Source: Lacrimispora defluvii
Lineage (GTDB): Bacteria > Bacillota > Clostridia > Lachnospirales > Lachnospiraceae
Direction of reading: 5' to 3'
Length of the DNA stretch: 52,613 nt
Assembly (NCBI GenBank): GCA_013036995.1
Contig: JAAOXG010000033.1
Span: 1-52,613, forward strand
In this document: positions 1 to 8,042 of the stretch, piece by piece
Layout: every line of letters begins with the position of its first letter
Position numbering within the stretch: the stretch's first letter is position 1
Made by a program: the position numbers and the translations under genes
Notes under the pieces: generated by a model
Seen by the model: only the letters and a program-made list of their open reading frames with translations
The model's database searches: none
What the model was told of the DNA's origin: nothing

Positions 1-16
1 TTTGCCCTTTTGCCAT

Positions 17-72
17 TGTAGACACTTCCTTCCCTTTTTATATTTTAAGGTGTTCGGCTTTTTGTGTCTACA
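17..72. repeat. 9-bp inverted repeat at the left edge
   Basis: TGTAGACAC (17-25) faces GTGTCTACA (64-72). The pair starts with TG and ends with CA, as many insertion sequence ends do, and it lies just before the point where a broken DUF3883 reading frame opens at 85. It could be the scar or end of an insertion sequence lying to the left of the window, or a simple hairpin. No transposase is visible here. Confidence 0.3.
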
Positions 73-84
73 CTAATATACTAA

Positions 85-321
85 CATCATACTCTGAACA
101 TCACTCGAAATGAATGGGTTGCGGCACAACAGCATAGAGATTTCTATTCAATTTTCCGTGTGTACTTTACTCGTGATGGTATCTCGATGTTCGTATTGAA
201 AAACCCTATGCAAAAGTATCAAGAAGGCAAGCTCCAAGCAACGCCTATGACATACAGAGTTGATTTCTCCAATGTTGCCGTTGATGCGGTCATTACCGGA
301 CTGCAAAGGGAGGGTGCATAA
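85..321 (+). pseudogene. DUF3883-like C-terminal fragment (broken restriction-associated protein)
   Basis: A frame open from 85 to the TAA at 319-321 encodes about 78 residues with no start codon in a plausible place. An in-frame stop sits at 82-84. The segment NEWVAAQQHRDFYSIFRVYF, followed by a PMTYRVDF stretch, resembles the C-terminal DUF3883 fold (from memory), a nuclease-related domain often found next to DNA methyltransferases or helicases. The stop overlaps the methyltransferase start (TAATG), so the two were translationally coupled. The rest of the protein is missing, either cut off at about 84 or lost by rearrangement. The family name is a judgement from a few conserved residues, and a profile search would settle it. 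Confidence 0.5.
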
Positions 322-1292
322 TGTACAATGTTGTATCCCTATTCTGCGGTTGCGGTGGCGTTGATTTAGGAACAGTTGGTGGTTTTGTATTCAACAAAAA
401 GGAATACGCAAAGCACCCTTGTAAACTGGTTTATGCTTGCGACATAGACCCAAAAGCAGTTGATTCGCACAAACTGAACTTCGATGCAGAAAATGCGGTG
501 TGTGCTGACATATGCGAAGTGGAAGCTGATGATATTCCCGAATGTGATATTCTGACTGGTGGTTTTCCTTGTCAATCATTTAGTACAGTCAACCCCACTA
601 AAGACCCTTTTGATGATAGAGCAAATCTGTATAAGCAGATGGTACGCATTGTTCAAGCGAAGCAACCCAAAGTTTTTGTTGCTGAAAATGTAAAAGGTAT
701 GATGACGCTTCATAAAGGAGCGATTTTCAAACGTGTTATCTCAGCTTTTGAAGAAGCAGGATACAAAACATTTCATTCGCTGTTAAATGCTGCCGATTAT
801 GGTGTTCCACAAAAGCGTGAACGAGTTCTCATTGTCGGCATAAGAAATGATATTTGGGAACAAAAGGGAGATTTCATTTTCCCTGCAAAAACACACGAGG
901 GAAACTGGGCACCACTATCTGTTGCTGTTCCAGAATTGGCTATCGAAGAAAAGAAATATTACTTTTCTGAAAGAGCTGTTCAAGGAATGAAGAACGCCAA
1001 GAACAACATGAAGCGTGGACTTGCTCAAAATCTGAATGAGCCTTGCCTGACCGTTACAAGCCACTTAGCAAAGGTCAGTCTCAATTCACGAGATCCTGTT
1101 TTACTTGTTGACCCTGCAAAAGAGCTATACAGAAGATTTACTCCATTGGAAGCTGCACGCATCCAGTCGTTCCCGGATGATTTCAAATTTGCAGGAACAG
1201 AGACAACCGCATATAGACAGATTGGTAATGCTATACCGCCTGTTTTGTTCTGGCACATCACAGATGAAATAATCAAATATCTCGAAAAGTAA
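321..1292 (+). CDS. dcm: DNA (cytosine-5) methyltransferase
   Basis: This 323-residue protein transfers methyl from S-adenosylmethionine to carbon 5 of cytosine in DNA. Motif I (FCGCGGVDLG, residues 8-17) binds the cofactor. Motif IV (GGFPCQSFS) carries the catalytic Cys84. Motif VI (ENVKG), motif VIII-like QKRERVLIVG and the C-terminal GNAIPP motif X are all present and in the usual order, so the enzyme looks complete. The length is typical of short Dcm-type enzymes. The upstream GGAGG and the TAATG overlap with the DUF3883 remnant support this start. No intact restriction endonuclease is visible, so within the window it is an orphan methyltransferase, probably cargo of the mobile element that follows. 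The recognition site cannot be read from the sequence. Confidence 0.93.
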   Translation: MYNVVSLFCGCGGVDLGTVGGFVFNKKEYAKHPCKLVYACDIDPKAVDSHKLNFDAENAVCADICEVEADDIPECDILTGGFPCQSFSTVNPTKDPFDDRANLYKQMVRIVQAKQPKVFVAENVKGMMTLHKGAIFKRVISAFEEAGYKTFHSLLNAADYGVPQKRERVLIVGIRNDIWEQKGDFIFPAKTHEGNWAPLSVAVPELAIEEKKYYFSERAVQGMKNAKNNMKRGLAQNLNEPCLTVTSHLAKVSLNSRDPVLLVDPAKELYRRFTPLEAARIQSFPDDFKFAGTETTAYRQIGNAIPPVLFWHITDEIIKYLEK

Positions 1293-1373
1293 ATAATGAT
1301 TAAGCCAAAGGCGATCAACCGTAAAAAGTTGGTCGCTTTTGTTTTACCCATTATTGCGAAAGGAGTTGACCAG

Positions 1374-1679
1374 ATGCCCAATGAAAAATTGGAAAAGCTG
1401 AAACGAGAACAGTATGTTGCAGAGAAAAAGCTGACTGCAGCCAAGCACAAGGAAAAGCGACTGGAAAGCGAAATCAAGCGACTGACCCGAAGCGAAAGAA
1501 CCCACCGTCTTTGCACTCGTGCCGGAATGTTGGAAACCTTTTTGAGAGAGCCGACCATTCTGACGGATGATGATGTGATGGCGCTTTTGACTTTCATCTT
1601 CCACAGCGAAGCGGTTCAAAAAAAGCTGAATATGCTGATTGAGAACCGAAAGGAAAAGGAGCAACCGAATGGGAGCTAA
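1374..1679 (+). CDS. DUF3847-type small protein of a mobilizable element
   Basis: The protein has 101 residues from the ATG at 1374, which is preceded by AAAGGAG at a good distance. A longer frame from 1296 has no such site and is less likely. The N-terminal half is a lysine- and glutamate-rich helix (KLEKLKREQYVAEKKL and on), probably a coiled coil. The second half is a short globular stretch with an LTDDDVMALL segment. It resembles the DUF3847 proteins found beside MobA/MobL relaxases in clostridial integrative elements, and its place directly upstream of the relaxase fits. The function is unknown; an accessory role in mobilization is a guess from context. Confidence 0.7.
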   Translation: MPNEKLEKLKREQYVAEKKLTAAKHKEKRLESEIKRLTRSERTHRLCTRAGMLETFLREPTILTDDDVMALLTFIFHSEAVQKKLNMLIENRKEKEQPNGS

Positions 1680-1682
1680 AAA

Positions 1683-1850
1683 CCCTGTTGAGAAACAGGG
1701 CGCAATTATACACCACCTAAAGATGGTGATTGCGTTCTGCCGAAAGTCCCTTGCAGGGAGCTTGATGATTTCCGCAAAAGTCTTTTGCTCCAATCATCCA
1801 GAGGAAGCTACACTTCCCCTGCGCTGTCTTGCGACAGCTACCCCTTTGTG
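1683..1850 (+). other. oriT: oriT candidate: three hairpins upstream of the relaxase gene
   Basis: This gap of about 290 bases before the relaxase has no convincing gene. It has three hairpins: CCCTGTT/AACAGGG (1683-1700, loop GAGA); a bulged one with CGCAAT+CACCA (1701-1715) against TGGTG+ATTGCG (1724-1734); and GCTGTC/GACAGC (1823-1838, loop TTGC). The direct repeat AGCTACMCC-like (AGCTACACT near 1806 and AGCTACCCC near 1837) flanks the third. MobQ relaxases usually nick beside such hairpins just upstream of their own gene. The nick site itself cannot be assigned. A 65-residue frame starting at 1669 crosses the region but has no convincing protein character. Confidence 0.45.
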
Positions 1851-1971
1851 GACTTGCCGCCGATGAAAGATTGCAAGCAATCATTCACCGTCAGCAAGTT
1901 TATATTCCCCCCGACCGTGCTGAAAAGTATCGGTCATTTTTTATTGCACCGAGAAAGGAGGTTCAAACAAA

Positions 1972-3570
1972 ATGCCAGTACCCCATCTGAACATACGAAT
2001 TGTTCAGAGAAGCAAGGGCAATTCCGCAGTTGCCGGAGCTGCCTACCAAGCCGGAGAAAAACTGTTTTCCGAGTACGACCAGAAGCACAAAGACCACCGC
2101 AGAAAACAGCATGAGGTTGTTTACACGGAAATCATGCTGCCGATCAATGCCCCACCCGAATATGCAGACCGAGCAACGCTCTGGAACTCTGCCGAGGAAG
2201 TGGAGAAGCAATGGAACTCACAGCTTGCAAGGCGTTTCGTTGTTGCCCTGCCGAGAGAAGTGCCGCTTGAAATGTGTCCGCAGATGATGCAGGAATACTG
2301 CCGAGAGCATTTTGTGTCAAAGGGAATGTGTTGTGATTTTGCAATCCATGACCCCGACCCACCGGGACACAATCCCCATTGCCACATTATGCTGACCATG
2401 CGAGCCATTGACGAAAACGGAAAGTGGATGCCCAAGAGCCGAAAGGTTTATGACCTTGACGAGAACGGCGAGCGTATCAAGCTCCCGTCCGGCAGATGGA
2501 AAAGCCATAAGGAAGATACCGTTGACTGGAACGAACAGTATCACGCCGAGGAATGGCGACACGGATGGGAAGTCATTCAGAATAAGTATCTGGAGCTTGC
2601 CGGAAGTGCCGAGCGTGTGGATATGCGTTCCTATGAAAGACAGGGGCTTGATATTATCCCGACTGTCCACATGGGAGCCGCCGTGTCTGCTCTGGAACGC
2701 AAGGGCATTGAAACCAACATCGGCAATCTGAACCGAGACATTAAAGCCGCCAACCGCATGATGAACGCTATCCGCAGTACCATCAAAAGTCTGCGGGACT
2801 GGATTGCGGATATTGTGTCTGCCACAAAAGAAGCCTTTGCAGAAATGGAAGCCGAAAAGGAAAACGCTTCGCCTGACCTCTCCACTCTGCTCCGTGATTA
2901 TATGAATCTGCGAAAGGCAGAGCGTAGCGAGTGGTCGAGGTACGGACAGCAGAAAGGTACAGCCGATGATTTGAAAGCAGTCTCCAAAGCTCTGATCTAT
3001 TTGAAAGAACATGAGCTTTTTACTCTGGAAGATTTGGACACCGCCCTGCAAGGCGTGAACCAGAGAGCCGGAGCAATCAGCAAGGAAATGAAAACCGCAT
3101 CCGACCGCATGAAAGTCATTACCGCTATTCAGACTGCGGTTGCCGATTGCCAGACCCACAAGGCAGTCCATGACAAATATATCAAAATCGGTTGGAAAAC
3201 AAGGCAAGCCGCTTTTGCTGAAAAGCATAAGGACGAACTGACTTCCTACAACAAGGCGTTCCGTACTCTGAAAAAGCATGGCGTTGATTTGAATGTCAAT
3301 CTGGATGCCCTGCAAACAGAATATGACGGTCTGAAAGCAACCCACACCGAGCTTGCCGGACAGCTTGCCACCGTCAAAGAGGAATTACAACCGATGAAAG
3401 AAATCCGCTACTGGGTCGGCAAAGTCCTCACGCCGGAACAGTCCGAGGTTGAGAAAAAACCCGAACCGAAGCACTCCCTCAAAGAACGCTTGCAGTATGA
3501 GCAGGCAGAAAGCAAAAAGAAGCAGGAGCAGAAATCTCCGCAGCACAAAAAACAGAATATGGAACTCTAA
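1972..3570 (+). CDS. mobA: MobA/MobL (MobQ) relaxase
   Basis: This 532-residue relaxase would nick the element at oriT and pilot the strand into a recipient. The N-terminal catalytic domain (about residues 1-220) starts with the family-typical NIRIVQRSKGNSAVAGAAYQ. It carries a three-histidine metal site, H133-x-x-H136-x-H138 in the segment GHNPHCHIML. Residues 270-520 are helical and charged, probably a coiled coil, as is usual for the C-terminal part of these proteins. The start at 1972 has a GAAAGGAGG just upstream. It follows an oriT-like hairpin region and precedes the primase and VapE genes, the standard order of a small clostridial mobilizable element. The frame looks intact, so this gene may still work if a conjugation apparatus is supplied from elsewhere. 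Confidence 0.92.
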   Translation: MPVPHLNIRIVQRSKGNSAVAGAAYQAGEKLFSEYDQKHKDHRRKQHEVVYTEIMLPINAPPEYADRATLWNSAEEVEKQWNSQLARRFVVALPREVPLEMCPQMMQEYCREHFVSKGMCCDFAIHDPDPPGHNPHCHIMLTMRAIDENGKWMPKSRKVYDLDENGERIKLPSGRWKSHKEDTVDWNEQYHAEEWRHGWEVIQNKYLELAGSAERVDMRSYERQGLDIIPTVHMGAAVSALERKGIETNIGNLNRDIKAANRMMNAIRSTIKSLRDWIADIVSATKEAFAEMEAEKENASPDLSTLLRDYMNLRKAERSEWSRYGQQKGTADDLKAVSKALIYLKEHELFTLEDLDTALQGVNQRAGAISKEMKTASDRMKVITAIQTAVADCQTHKAVHDKYIKIGWKTRQAAFAEKHKDELTSYNKAFRTLKKHGVDLNVNLDALQTEYDGLKATHTELAGQLATVKEELQPMKEIRYWVGKVLTPEQSEVEKKPEPKHSLKERLQYEQAESKKKQEQKSPQHKKQNMEL

Positions 3571-3637
3571 CAGGCACTTGCCGTTTTCTCTTGTGAAAAT
3601 GTCGAGTGCCTTTTTTGTTTCCCGAAAGGATGATGCA

Positions 3638-4264
3638 ATGAATGTATTTGAAGCAGTAAAAGGCAATGTTACCACCCGACAGGCGGCAGAGATGTACGGC
3701 ATCCGTGTCAATCGTCACGGCATGGCAGTCTGCCCATTCCACAATGACAAAAATCCGAGCATGAAAGTGGATATGCGTTTCCATTGTTTCGCTTGCCAAG
3801 CGGACGGGGATGCAGTTGATTTTGTTTCCCGACTGTTCGGACTGCCAAGCAAAGAAGCCGCCATGAAATTAGCTGATGATTTTGGTATCTGCTATGACAG
3901 TAGACAGAAGCCATCCGTCAGACCCAAGATAAGAGAACCTACCCCAGAGCAGAGATACCAACAGGAAGAAAACCGATGCTACAAGGTGCTGACCGATTAC
4001 TTCCACTCTCTCCGAGCATGGAAACAGCAGTACGCACCGAAACAGCCGGAGGATGAATGGCATCCCCTGTTCGTGGAAGCCCTGCAAAGAGAAAGCTATA
4101 TCGAATATCTGCTTGATATTCTCTTGTATGGCACTCCCGAAGAAAAGAAAACTCTGGTAGCCGAGCAAAGAAAAGAGGTGATGAAACTTGAACAGCGATT
4201 TGCAGAACCCACAGCCTACAATGACCGTGGAAGAAGTCAGAGGAAGTCTGGACTTGACCGATAG
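3638..4264 (+). CDS. CHC2 zinc-finger DNA primase-like protein
   Basis: This 208-residue protein starts at the ATG at 3638, behind GAAAGGA; a frame open further upstream lies inside the relaxase gene and is ignored. Residues 30-60 form a CHC2-type zinc finger (C32-x2-H35 and C50-x2-C53), the template-binding domain at the N-terminus of DnaG primases. There is no TOPRIM or polymerase domain, so it is a short accessory primase component rather than a full primase. The C-terminal 120 residues are helical and unrecognised. It overlaps the start of the VapE gene by 77 bases, which implies translational coupling. Together the two probably form a replication module of the element. Confidence 0.87.
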   Translation: MNVFEAVKGNVTTRQAAEMYGIRVNRHGMAVCPFHNDKNPSMKVDMRFHCFACQADGDAVDFVSRLFGLPSKEAAMKLADDFGICYDSRQKPSVRPKIREPTPEQRYQQEENRCYKVLTDYFHSLRAWKQQYAPKQPEDEWHPLFVEALQRESYIEYLLDILLYGTPEEKKTLVAEQRKEVMKLEQRFAEPTAYNDRGRSQRKSGLDR

Positions 4265-5549
4265 CGGAGCTATCAAGAACAGTATAAGGAACTGTCTGAC
4301 CGTCTTTCAGAATGACCCTCATCTGCAAGGTGCTGTCAGGTACAACATTCTCACGGAGCGTATCGACATTGTGAAGCCCCTTTGGTGGAGCAAGCAGACA
4401 GCGACCTTGAATGACACGGACTTGAATTATCTGATGCTCTATCTGGAAGATAAATACGGACTGACGAGCGAGAAGAAAATCCAGAAAGCAATCTCCATTG
4501 TCGCTGACTGCAATCAGTACCACCCCATCCGTGACTATCTGAACAGTCTGGAATGGGACGGCACAGAACGCATCCGTTACGCTCTGACCCGTTTTCTCGG
4601 TGCGGAGGACAGCGAGTACACTTATCAATGCTTGCGACTGTTCATGCTGGGAGCAATCAGCAGAGTGTTCAAGCCCGGATGCAAATTTGAAGTGATGCTT
4701 TGCCTTGTTGGTGGGCAAGGTGCAGGAAAGTCCACTTTCTTCCGACTGCTTGCAGTCAAAGACGAATGGTTTTCCGATGACCTAAAGAAGATTGACGATG
4801 ACAATGTTTATCGCAAGATGCAGGGGCATTGGATAATCGAAATGTCGGAAATGATTGCCACAGCCAACGCCAAGAGCATTGAGGATATTAAGTCCTTTAT
4901 CAGCAGGGCGAAAGAAACCTATAAAGTGCCGTATGAAACCCATCCGGCAGACAGACTTAGGCAATGCGTGTTCGGCGGTTCTTCCAATACGATGGACTTC
5001 CTACCGCTTGACCGAAGCGGCAACCGTAGGTTCTTGCCCATCATGGTACACCCCGAAAATGCCGTGGTTCACATTCTGGAAGATGAAGCTGCATCCAGAG
5101 CGTTCATTGACCTTATGTGGGCAGAAGCCATGTTCATCTATCACAATTTCCCTGTAAAGCTGACCTTATCCAAGGATATGGACAAGGAACTGAAAGAACT
5201 GCAAAAGAAATTCATGCCGGAGGACACCAAGGCAGGACTGATACAGTCTTTTCTTGATAATTACAACGGCACACAGGTCTGCTCCAAGCTGATCTATGCA
5301 GAAGCTCTGAACCATCCCTTTGACGAGCCGAAGCAATGGGAAATCCGAGAAATCAACGAGATAATGAACAACAGCATTGAGGGATGGACACCGTTCTCCA
5401 ATCCCCGTATCTTTGCAAAGTACGGCAGACAGCGAGGATGGGAACGCATACCGTCCGGCAACGAGCTATCGGCAACAAGCCCAAATCTGCCAGACGGTTT
5501 TCGGGAACTGACCGAGGAAGAAGCCCGACAGATGGAACTTCCATTCTGA
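4188..5549 (+). CDS. VapE-like P-loop ATPase (virulence-associated protein E family)
   Basis: This is a 453-residue protein. Residues 1-150 are an N-terminal region typical of the family, with the segment HPIRDYLNSLEWDG. The ATPase core follows, with Walker A GGQGAGKS at 175-182 and the acidic strand HWIIEMSEM serving as Walker B. VapE proteins are D5-like helicases that work with primases in phages and integrative elements. The start is the TTG at 4188, supported by AGAGGTG seven bases upstream; an ATG at 4221 lacks one. It lies inside the end of the CHC2 gene. The protein ends in MELPF and looks complete. A replication or copy-control role for the excised element is inferred from family and context. 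Confidence 0.85.
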   Translation: MNSDLQNPQPTMTVEEVRGSLDLTDSGAIKNSIRNCLTVFQNDPHLQGAVRYNILTERIDIVKPLWWSKQTATLNDTDLNYLMLYLEDKYGLTSEKKIQKAISIVADCNQYHPIRDYLNSLEWDGTERIRYALTRFLGAEDSEYTYQCLRLFMLGAISRVFKPGCKFEVMLCLVGGQGAGKSTFFRLLAVKDEWFSDDLKKIDDDNVYRKMQGHWIIEMSEMIATANAKSIEDIKSFISRAKETYKVPYETHPADRLRQCVFGGSSNTMDFLPLDRSGNRRFLPIMVHPENAVVHILEDEAASRAFIDLMWAEAMFIYHNFPVKLTLSKDMDKELKELQKKFMPEDTKAGLIQSFLDNYNGTQVCSKLIYAEALNHPFDEPKQWEIREINEIMNNSIEGWTPFSNPRIFAKYGRQRGWERIPSGNELSATSPNLPDGFRELTEEEARQMELPF

Positions 5550-5561
5550 AAAACTGACCGT

Positions 5562-5756
5562 GTTGCCGAGCCAGTTGCTATCCCGTTGCCGACCCCGTTG
5601 CAGGGCTAATCCCTTAAAACCCCTTTATTTACAAGGATTTTTCTTCTCCGGCAACGAAAGCAACGGAGAAATCAAAGAAAAAAGTAAAAATAGTATAAGA
5701 GCCAGATAGGACTATGTTCGAGGTTTTTTGAAGCCCGTTGCCGGACTTCGTTGCCG
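5562..5756. repeat. Cluster of GTTGCC repeats (iteron-like) after vapE
   Basis: The 252-base gap between the VapE and TnpW genes holds eight copies of GTTGC, mostly GTTGCCG. Six are direct, starting at 5562, 5574, 5585, 5597, 5737 and 5750. Two are inverted (CGGCAAC at 5649 and GCAACGG at 5660). Several sit 11-13 bases apart. A stretch of A/T-rich sequence lies between the two groups (about 5615-5735). Short repeats next to an A/T-rich tract beside replication genes resemble a plasmid-type origin. That function is inference only. Confidence 0.45.
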
Positions 5757-5801
5757 ACCCTCACACCCTGTCTGGCTTTTTCCATTTCAAGGAGGTATTC
5801 A

Positions 5802-5987
5802 ATGGCAAAAACAAAGAACACAGCACCCACAACCACCGAGCAGACCGCACCCGTACTTGTCAGAAAGATTGGAAAGACCACCTACATGGTGGGCATCCAT
5901 TTCAGCCAGACAAGCAAGGAAACAATGGACGATAAGGTGCTGCGCCTTATCAAAAACGACATTCGCAACGCCGCCATGAGCGGATAA
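5802..5987 (+). CDS. tnpW: TnpW family transposon-encoded protein
   Basis: This 61-residue protein starts at the ATG at 5802 with GGAGG seven bases upstream. The segment TYMVGIHFSQTSKETMDDKV, followed by a helical end with ILRLIKND-like residues, is characteristic of the TnpW proteins of Tn4451-type elements. In those elements tnpW normally sits before the large serine recombinase tnpX. Here no recombinase follows: the sequence passes within about 80 bases into the middle of a VirD4 gene. The end of the mobilizable element has therefore been lost or recombined here. The biochemical role of TnpW is unknown. Confidence 0.85.
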   Translation: MAKTKNTAPTTTEQTAPVLVRKIGKTTYMVGIHFSQTSKETMDDKVLRLIKNDIRNAAMSG

Positions 5988-5994
5988 AACCACA

Positions 5995-6057
5995 GTCAAG
6001 GCAGGATGTGAGTTGTTCATAAAATGTTTGCAAATAAAATGCACATTCTGTCTTGAC
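5995..6057. repeat. Imperfect 14-bp inverted repeat at a mobile element junction
   Basis: GTCAAGGCAGGATG (5995-6008) pairs with CATTCTGTCTTGAC (6044-6057) at 12 of 14 positions. The repeat lies exactly between tnpW and the truncated VirD4 frame, whose homology begins at about 6068. It could be a recombinase binding site or the operator of the lost downstream gene. Because it marks the join of two elements, a recombination site is plausible but unproven. Confidence 0.4.
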
Positions 6058-7302
6058 GAAACGCTTCCGAAGGGAAGTATCGCTGTAGAATGCGGTAATG
6101 CATTATTAAAAAATGGATATCGAATCAAGATATTCAATACCATCAATTTTAAGAAGTCCATGAAGTACAATCCATTTGCTTATATCCATTCGGAGAAAGA
6201 TATTCTTAAGCTGGTCACAACGCTGATCGCAAATACAAAGGGAGAAAGCAAAGGAGGAGATGACTTCTGGCTAAAAGCCGAGACACTGTTATATACAGCA
6301 TTGATTGGTTATATTCATTTTGAGGCGCCGGAGGAAGAACAGAATTTCTCAACATTGCTGGAAATGATCAATGCTATGGAGGTCAGGGAAGATGATGAAG
6401 AGTTCAAAAATCCGGTCGATCTGATGTTTAAGGAACTGGAAAAACAGAATCCGGATCACTTTGCAGTAAGGCAATATGCTAAGTATAAGCTTGCGGCCGG
6501 CAAGACCGCGAAATCGATCCTTGTGTCCTGTGGTGCCAGACTTGCACCCTTTGATATCAAGGAACTTCGAGAGTTAACTGCCTATGATGAATTAGATCTC
6601 GATACATTAGGAGACCAGAAGACAGCACTGTTTCTAATCATGTCGGATACAGATGGAACCTTCAATTTCCTGATTTCCATGATCTATACGCAGCTGTTCA
6701 ATCTGCTGTGTGAAAAGGCAGATGACGTCTATGGAGGCAGACTGCCGGTGCATGTCCGATGCCTGATTGATGAGGCAGCAAATATCGGACAGATTCCAAA
6801 TCTGGAAAAGCTGGTGGCAACAATCCGATCGAGAGAGATTTCAGCATGTCTGGTACTGCAAGCAAAATCGCAGCTGAAAGCTATTTATAAGGATAATGCA
6901 GATACCATTATCGGAAATATGGACTCACAGATTTTTCTGGGAGGTTCCGAGCAGACAACATTGAAAGACCTGAACGCTTCTCTTGGAAAAGAAACAATCG
7001 ATATGTATAACACAGGGGAGAGCAGGGGTACAAGCCAGAGCTACAATCTGAATTATCAGAAGCTTGGCAAAGATTTGATGAGCATTGATGAATTGGCAGT
7101 CATGGATGGATCTAAGTGTATCGTACAGGTCCGTGGTGTAAGACCATTTTTATCAGACAAATATAATCTGACGCAGCATCCGAATTATCCGCTGACATCA
7201 GATGCAGACAAAAGGAACACCTTCGATATCGAGAAGTTCCTGAATCACAAGTTCATATTGAAACCGGATGACGAATATGAAGTCATCGAAGTAAACGAGT
7301 AA
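6013..7302 (+). pseudogene. virD4: VirD4/TraG coupling protein, 5' end missing
   Basis: The frame gives 429 residues, but only the part from about 6068 (PKGSI onward) matches the VirD4/TraG coupling ATPase that feeds relaxase-DNA into a type IV secretion channel. The normal protein is near 600 residues. The missing portion includes the N-terminal membrane helices and the Walker A motif. Walker B is present as CLIDEAANIGQIPNLEKLVA, as is the downstream segment VLQAKSQLKAIY. The ATG at 6013 lies in unrelated junction sequence, so it is not the native start. Without Walker A the product cannot hydrolyse ATP. It opens block B, the conjugation module. The hairpin at 7302-7348 follows it. Confidence 0.85.
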
Positions 7303-7348
7303 AAGGCTCCCACGGATAACGATAAAGGTTATCTGTTAGGGAGCTTTT
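7302..7348 (+). terminator. Hairpin after virD4
   Basis: AAAGGCTCCC and GGGAGCTTTT form the outer stem and GATAAC/GTTATC an inner one. The 3' arm ends in TTTT. It begins about ten bases after the VirD4 stop, so it is either a terminator or an attenuator ahead of the Maff2 genes. Confidence 0.6.
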
Positions 7349-7503
7349 GCTATGCCCAATTCTGACAGGAGCGGGCAGATACGGCCGTATGTTTGAAGCT
7401 GTGCACAAGGTTCAAACAAAGAAACACATCCTTTGGTCAAAAGGAATTGATATCACGAAGAAACCAAATAACAAATCACATACAATTATGGAGGATTAAT
7501 ACT

Positions 7504-7716
7504 ATGGCATTTTTTACTAGCGCAGTAGGAACACTGCAGACTTTAGTAGTAGCACTTGGAGCAGGTCTTGGAATCTGGGGAGCAATCAACCTGATGGAAG
7601 GATACGGAAACGACAATCCGGGAGCGAAGTCCCAGGGAATGAAGCAGCTTATGGCTGGTGGCGGTGTAGCTCTGATCGGAACTACCCTTGTACCATTACT
7701 TTCTGGACTTTTCTAA
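7504..7716 (+). CDS. Maff2 family protein, copy 1
   Basis: This 70-residue protein starts at the ATG at 7504, preceded by GGAGG. It has two hydrophobic segments, about residues 8-27 and 46-68, with glycine-rich turns between them, and almost no soluble part. Maff2 proteins sit between VirD4 and the VirB6/TrbL gene in clostridial conjugative elements. Their size and two-helix topology suggest a VirB2-like pilin or channel component; that is inference, not established. The protein is identical to copy 2 at 7818. Confidence 0.85.
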   Translation: MAFFTSAVGTLQTLVVALGAGLGIWGAINLMEGYGNDNPGAKSQGMKQLMAGGGVALIGTTLVPLLSGLF

Positions 7717-7817
7717 GAAAGGGCGTGGCAGGATCACGCAAAATTGGTAACTGTTAATCAATAATGAGCCAGGCGGATGTCCTGGCTCCAACAACAAAAT
7801 TTTGGAGGATAAAAATT

Positions 7818-8030
7818 ATGGCATTTTTTACAAGCGCAGTAGGAACATTACAGACACTGGTAGTAGCACTTGGAGCAGGTCTTGGAATCTGGGGAGCAAT
7901 CAATCTGATGGAAGGATACGGAAACGATAACCCAGGAGCGAAGTCCCAGGGAATGAAGCAGCTTATGGCCGGTGGCGGTGTAGCTCTGATCGGAACAACC
8001 CTTGTACCATTACTTTCCGGATTATTTTAA
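7818..8030 (+). CDS. Maff2 family protein, copy 2
   Basis: This is a second 70-residue Maff2 protein with the same amino acid sequence as the copy at 7504. The two genes differ at about 16 bases, all silent. It has its own ribosome site (GGAGG) and is followed after 12 bases by the TrbL-like gene, again with an AGGAGG. Both copies have two hydrophobic segments. A role as a structural subunit of the mating channel would explain the need for high dosage. Confidence 0.85.
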   Translation: MAFFTSAVGTLQTLVVALGAGLGIWGAINLMEGYGNDNPGAKSQGMKQLMAGGGVALIGTTLVPLLSGLF

Positions 8031-8042
8031 GAGGAGGCATAA

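Noticed and set aside
2317-3345. A 342-residue open frame on the minus strand inside the relaxase gene
   Set aside because: It is antisense to an intact MobA/MobL gene, lacks a ribosome site and shows no domain; codon bias of the sense strand explains it.
6013-6067. The ATG at 6013 as a true VirD4 start
   Set aside because: The first 18 residues come from junction sequence, with a weak ribosome site and no membrane helix; homology starts mid-protein.
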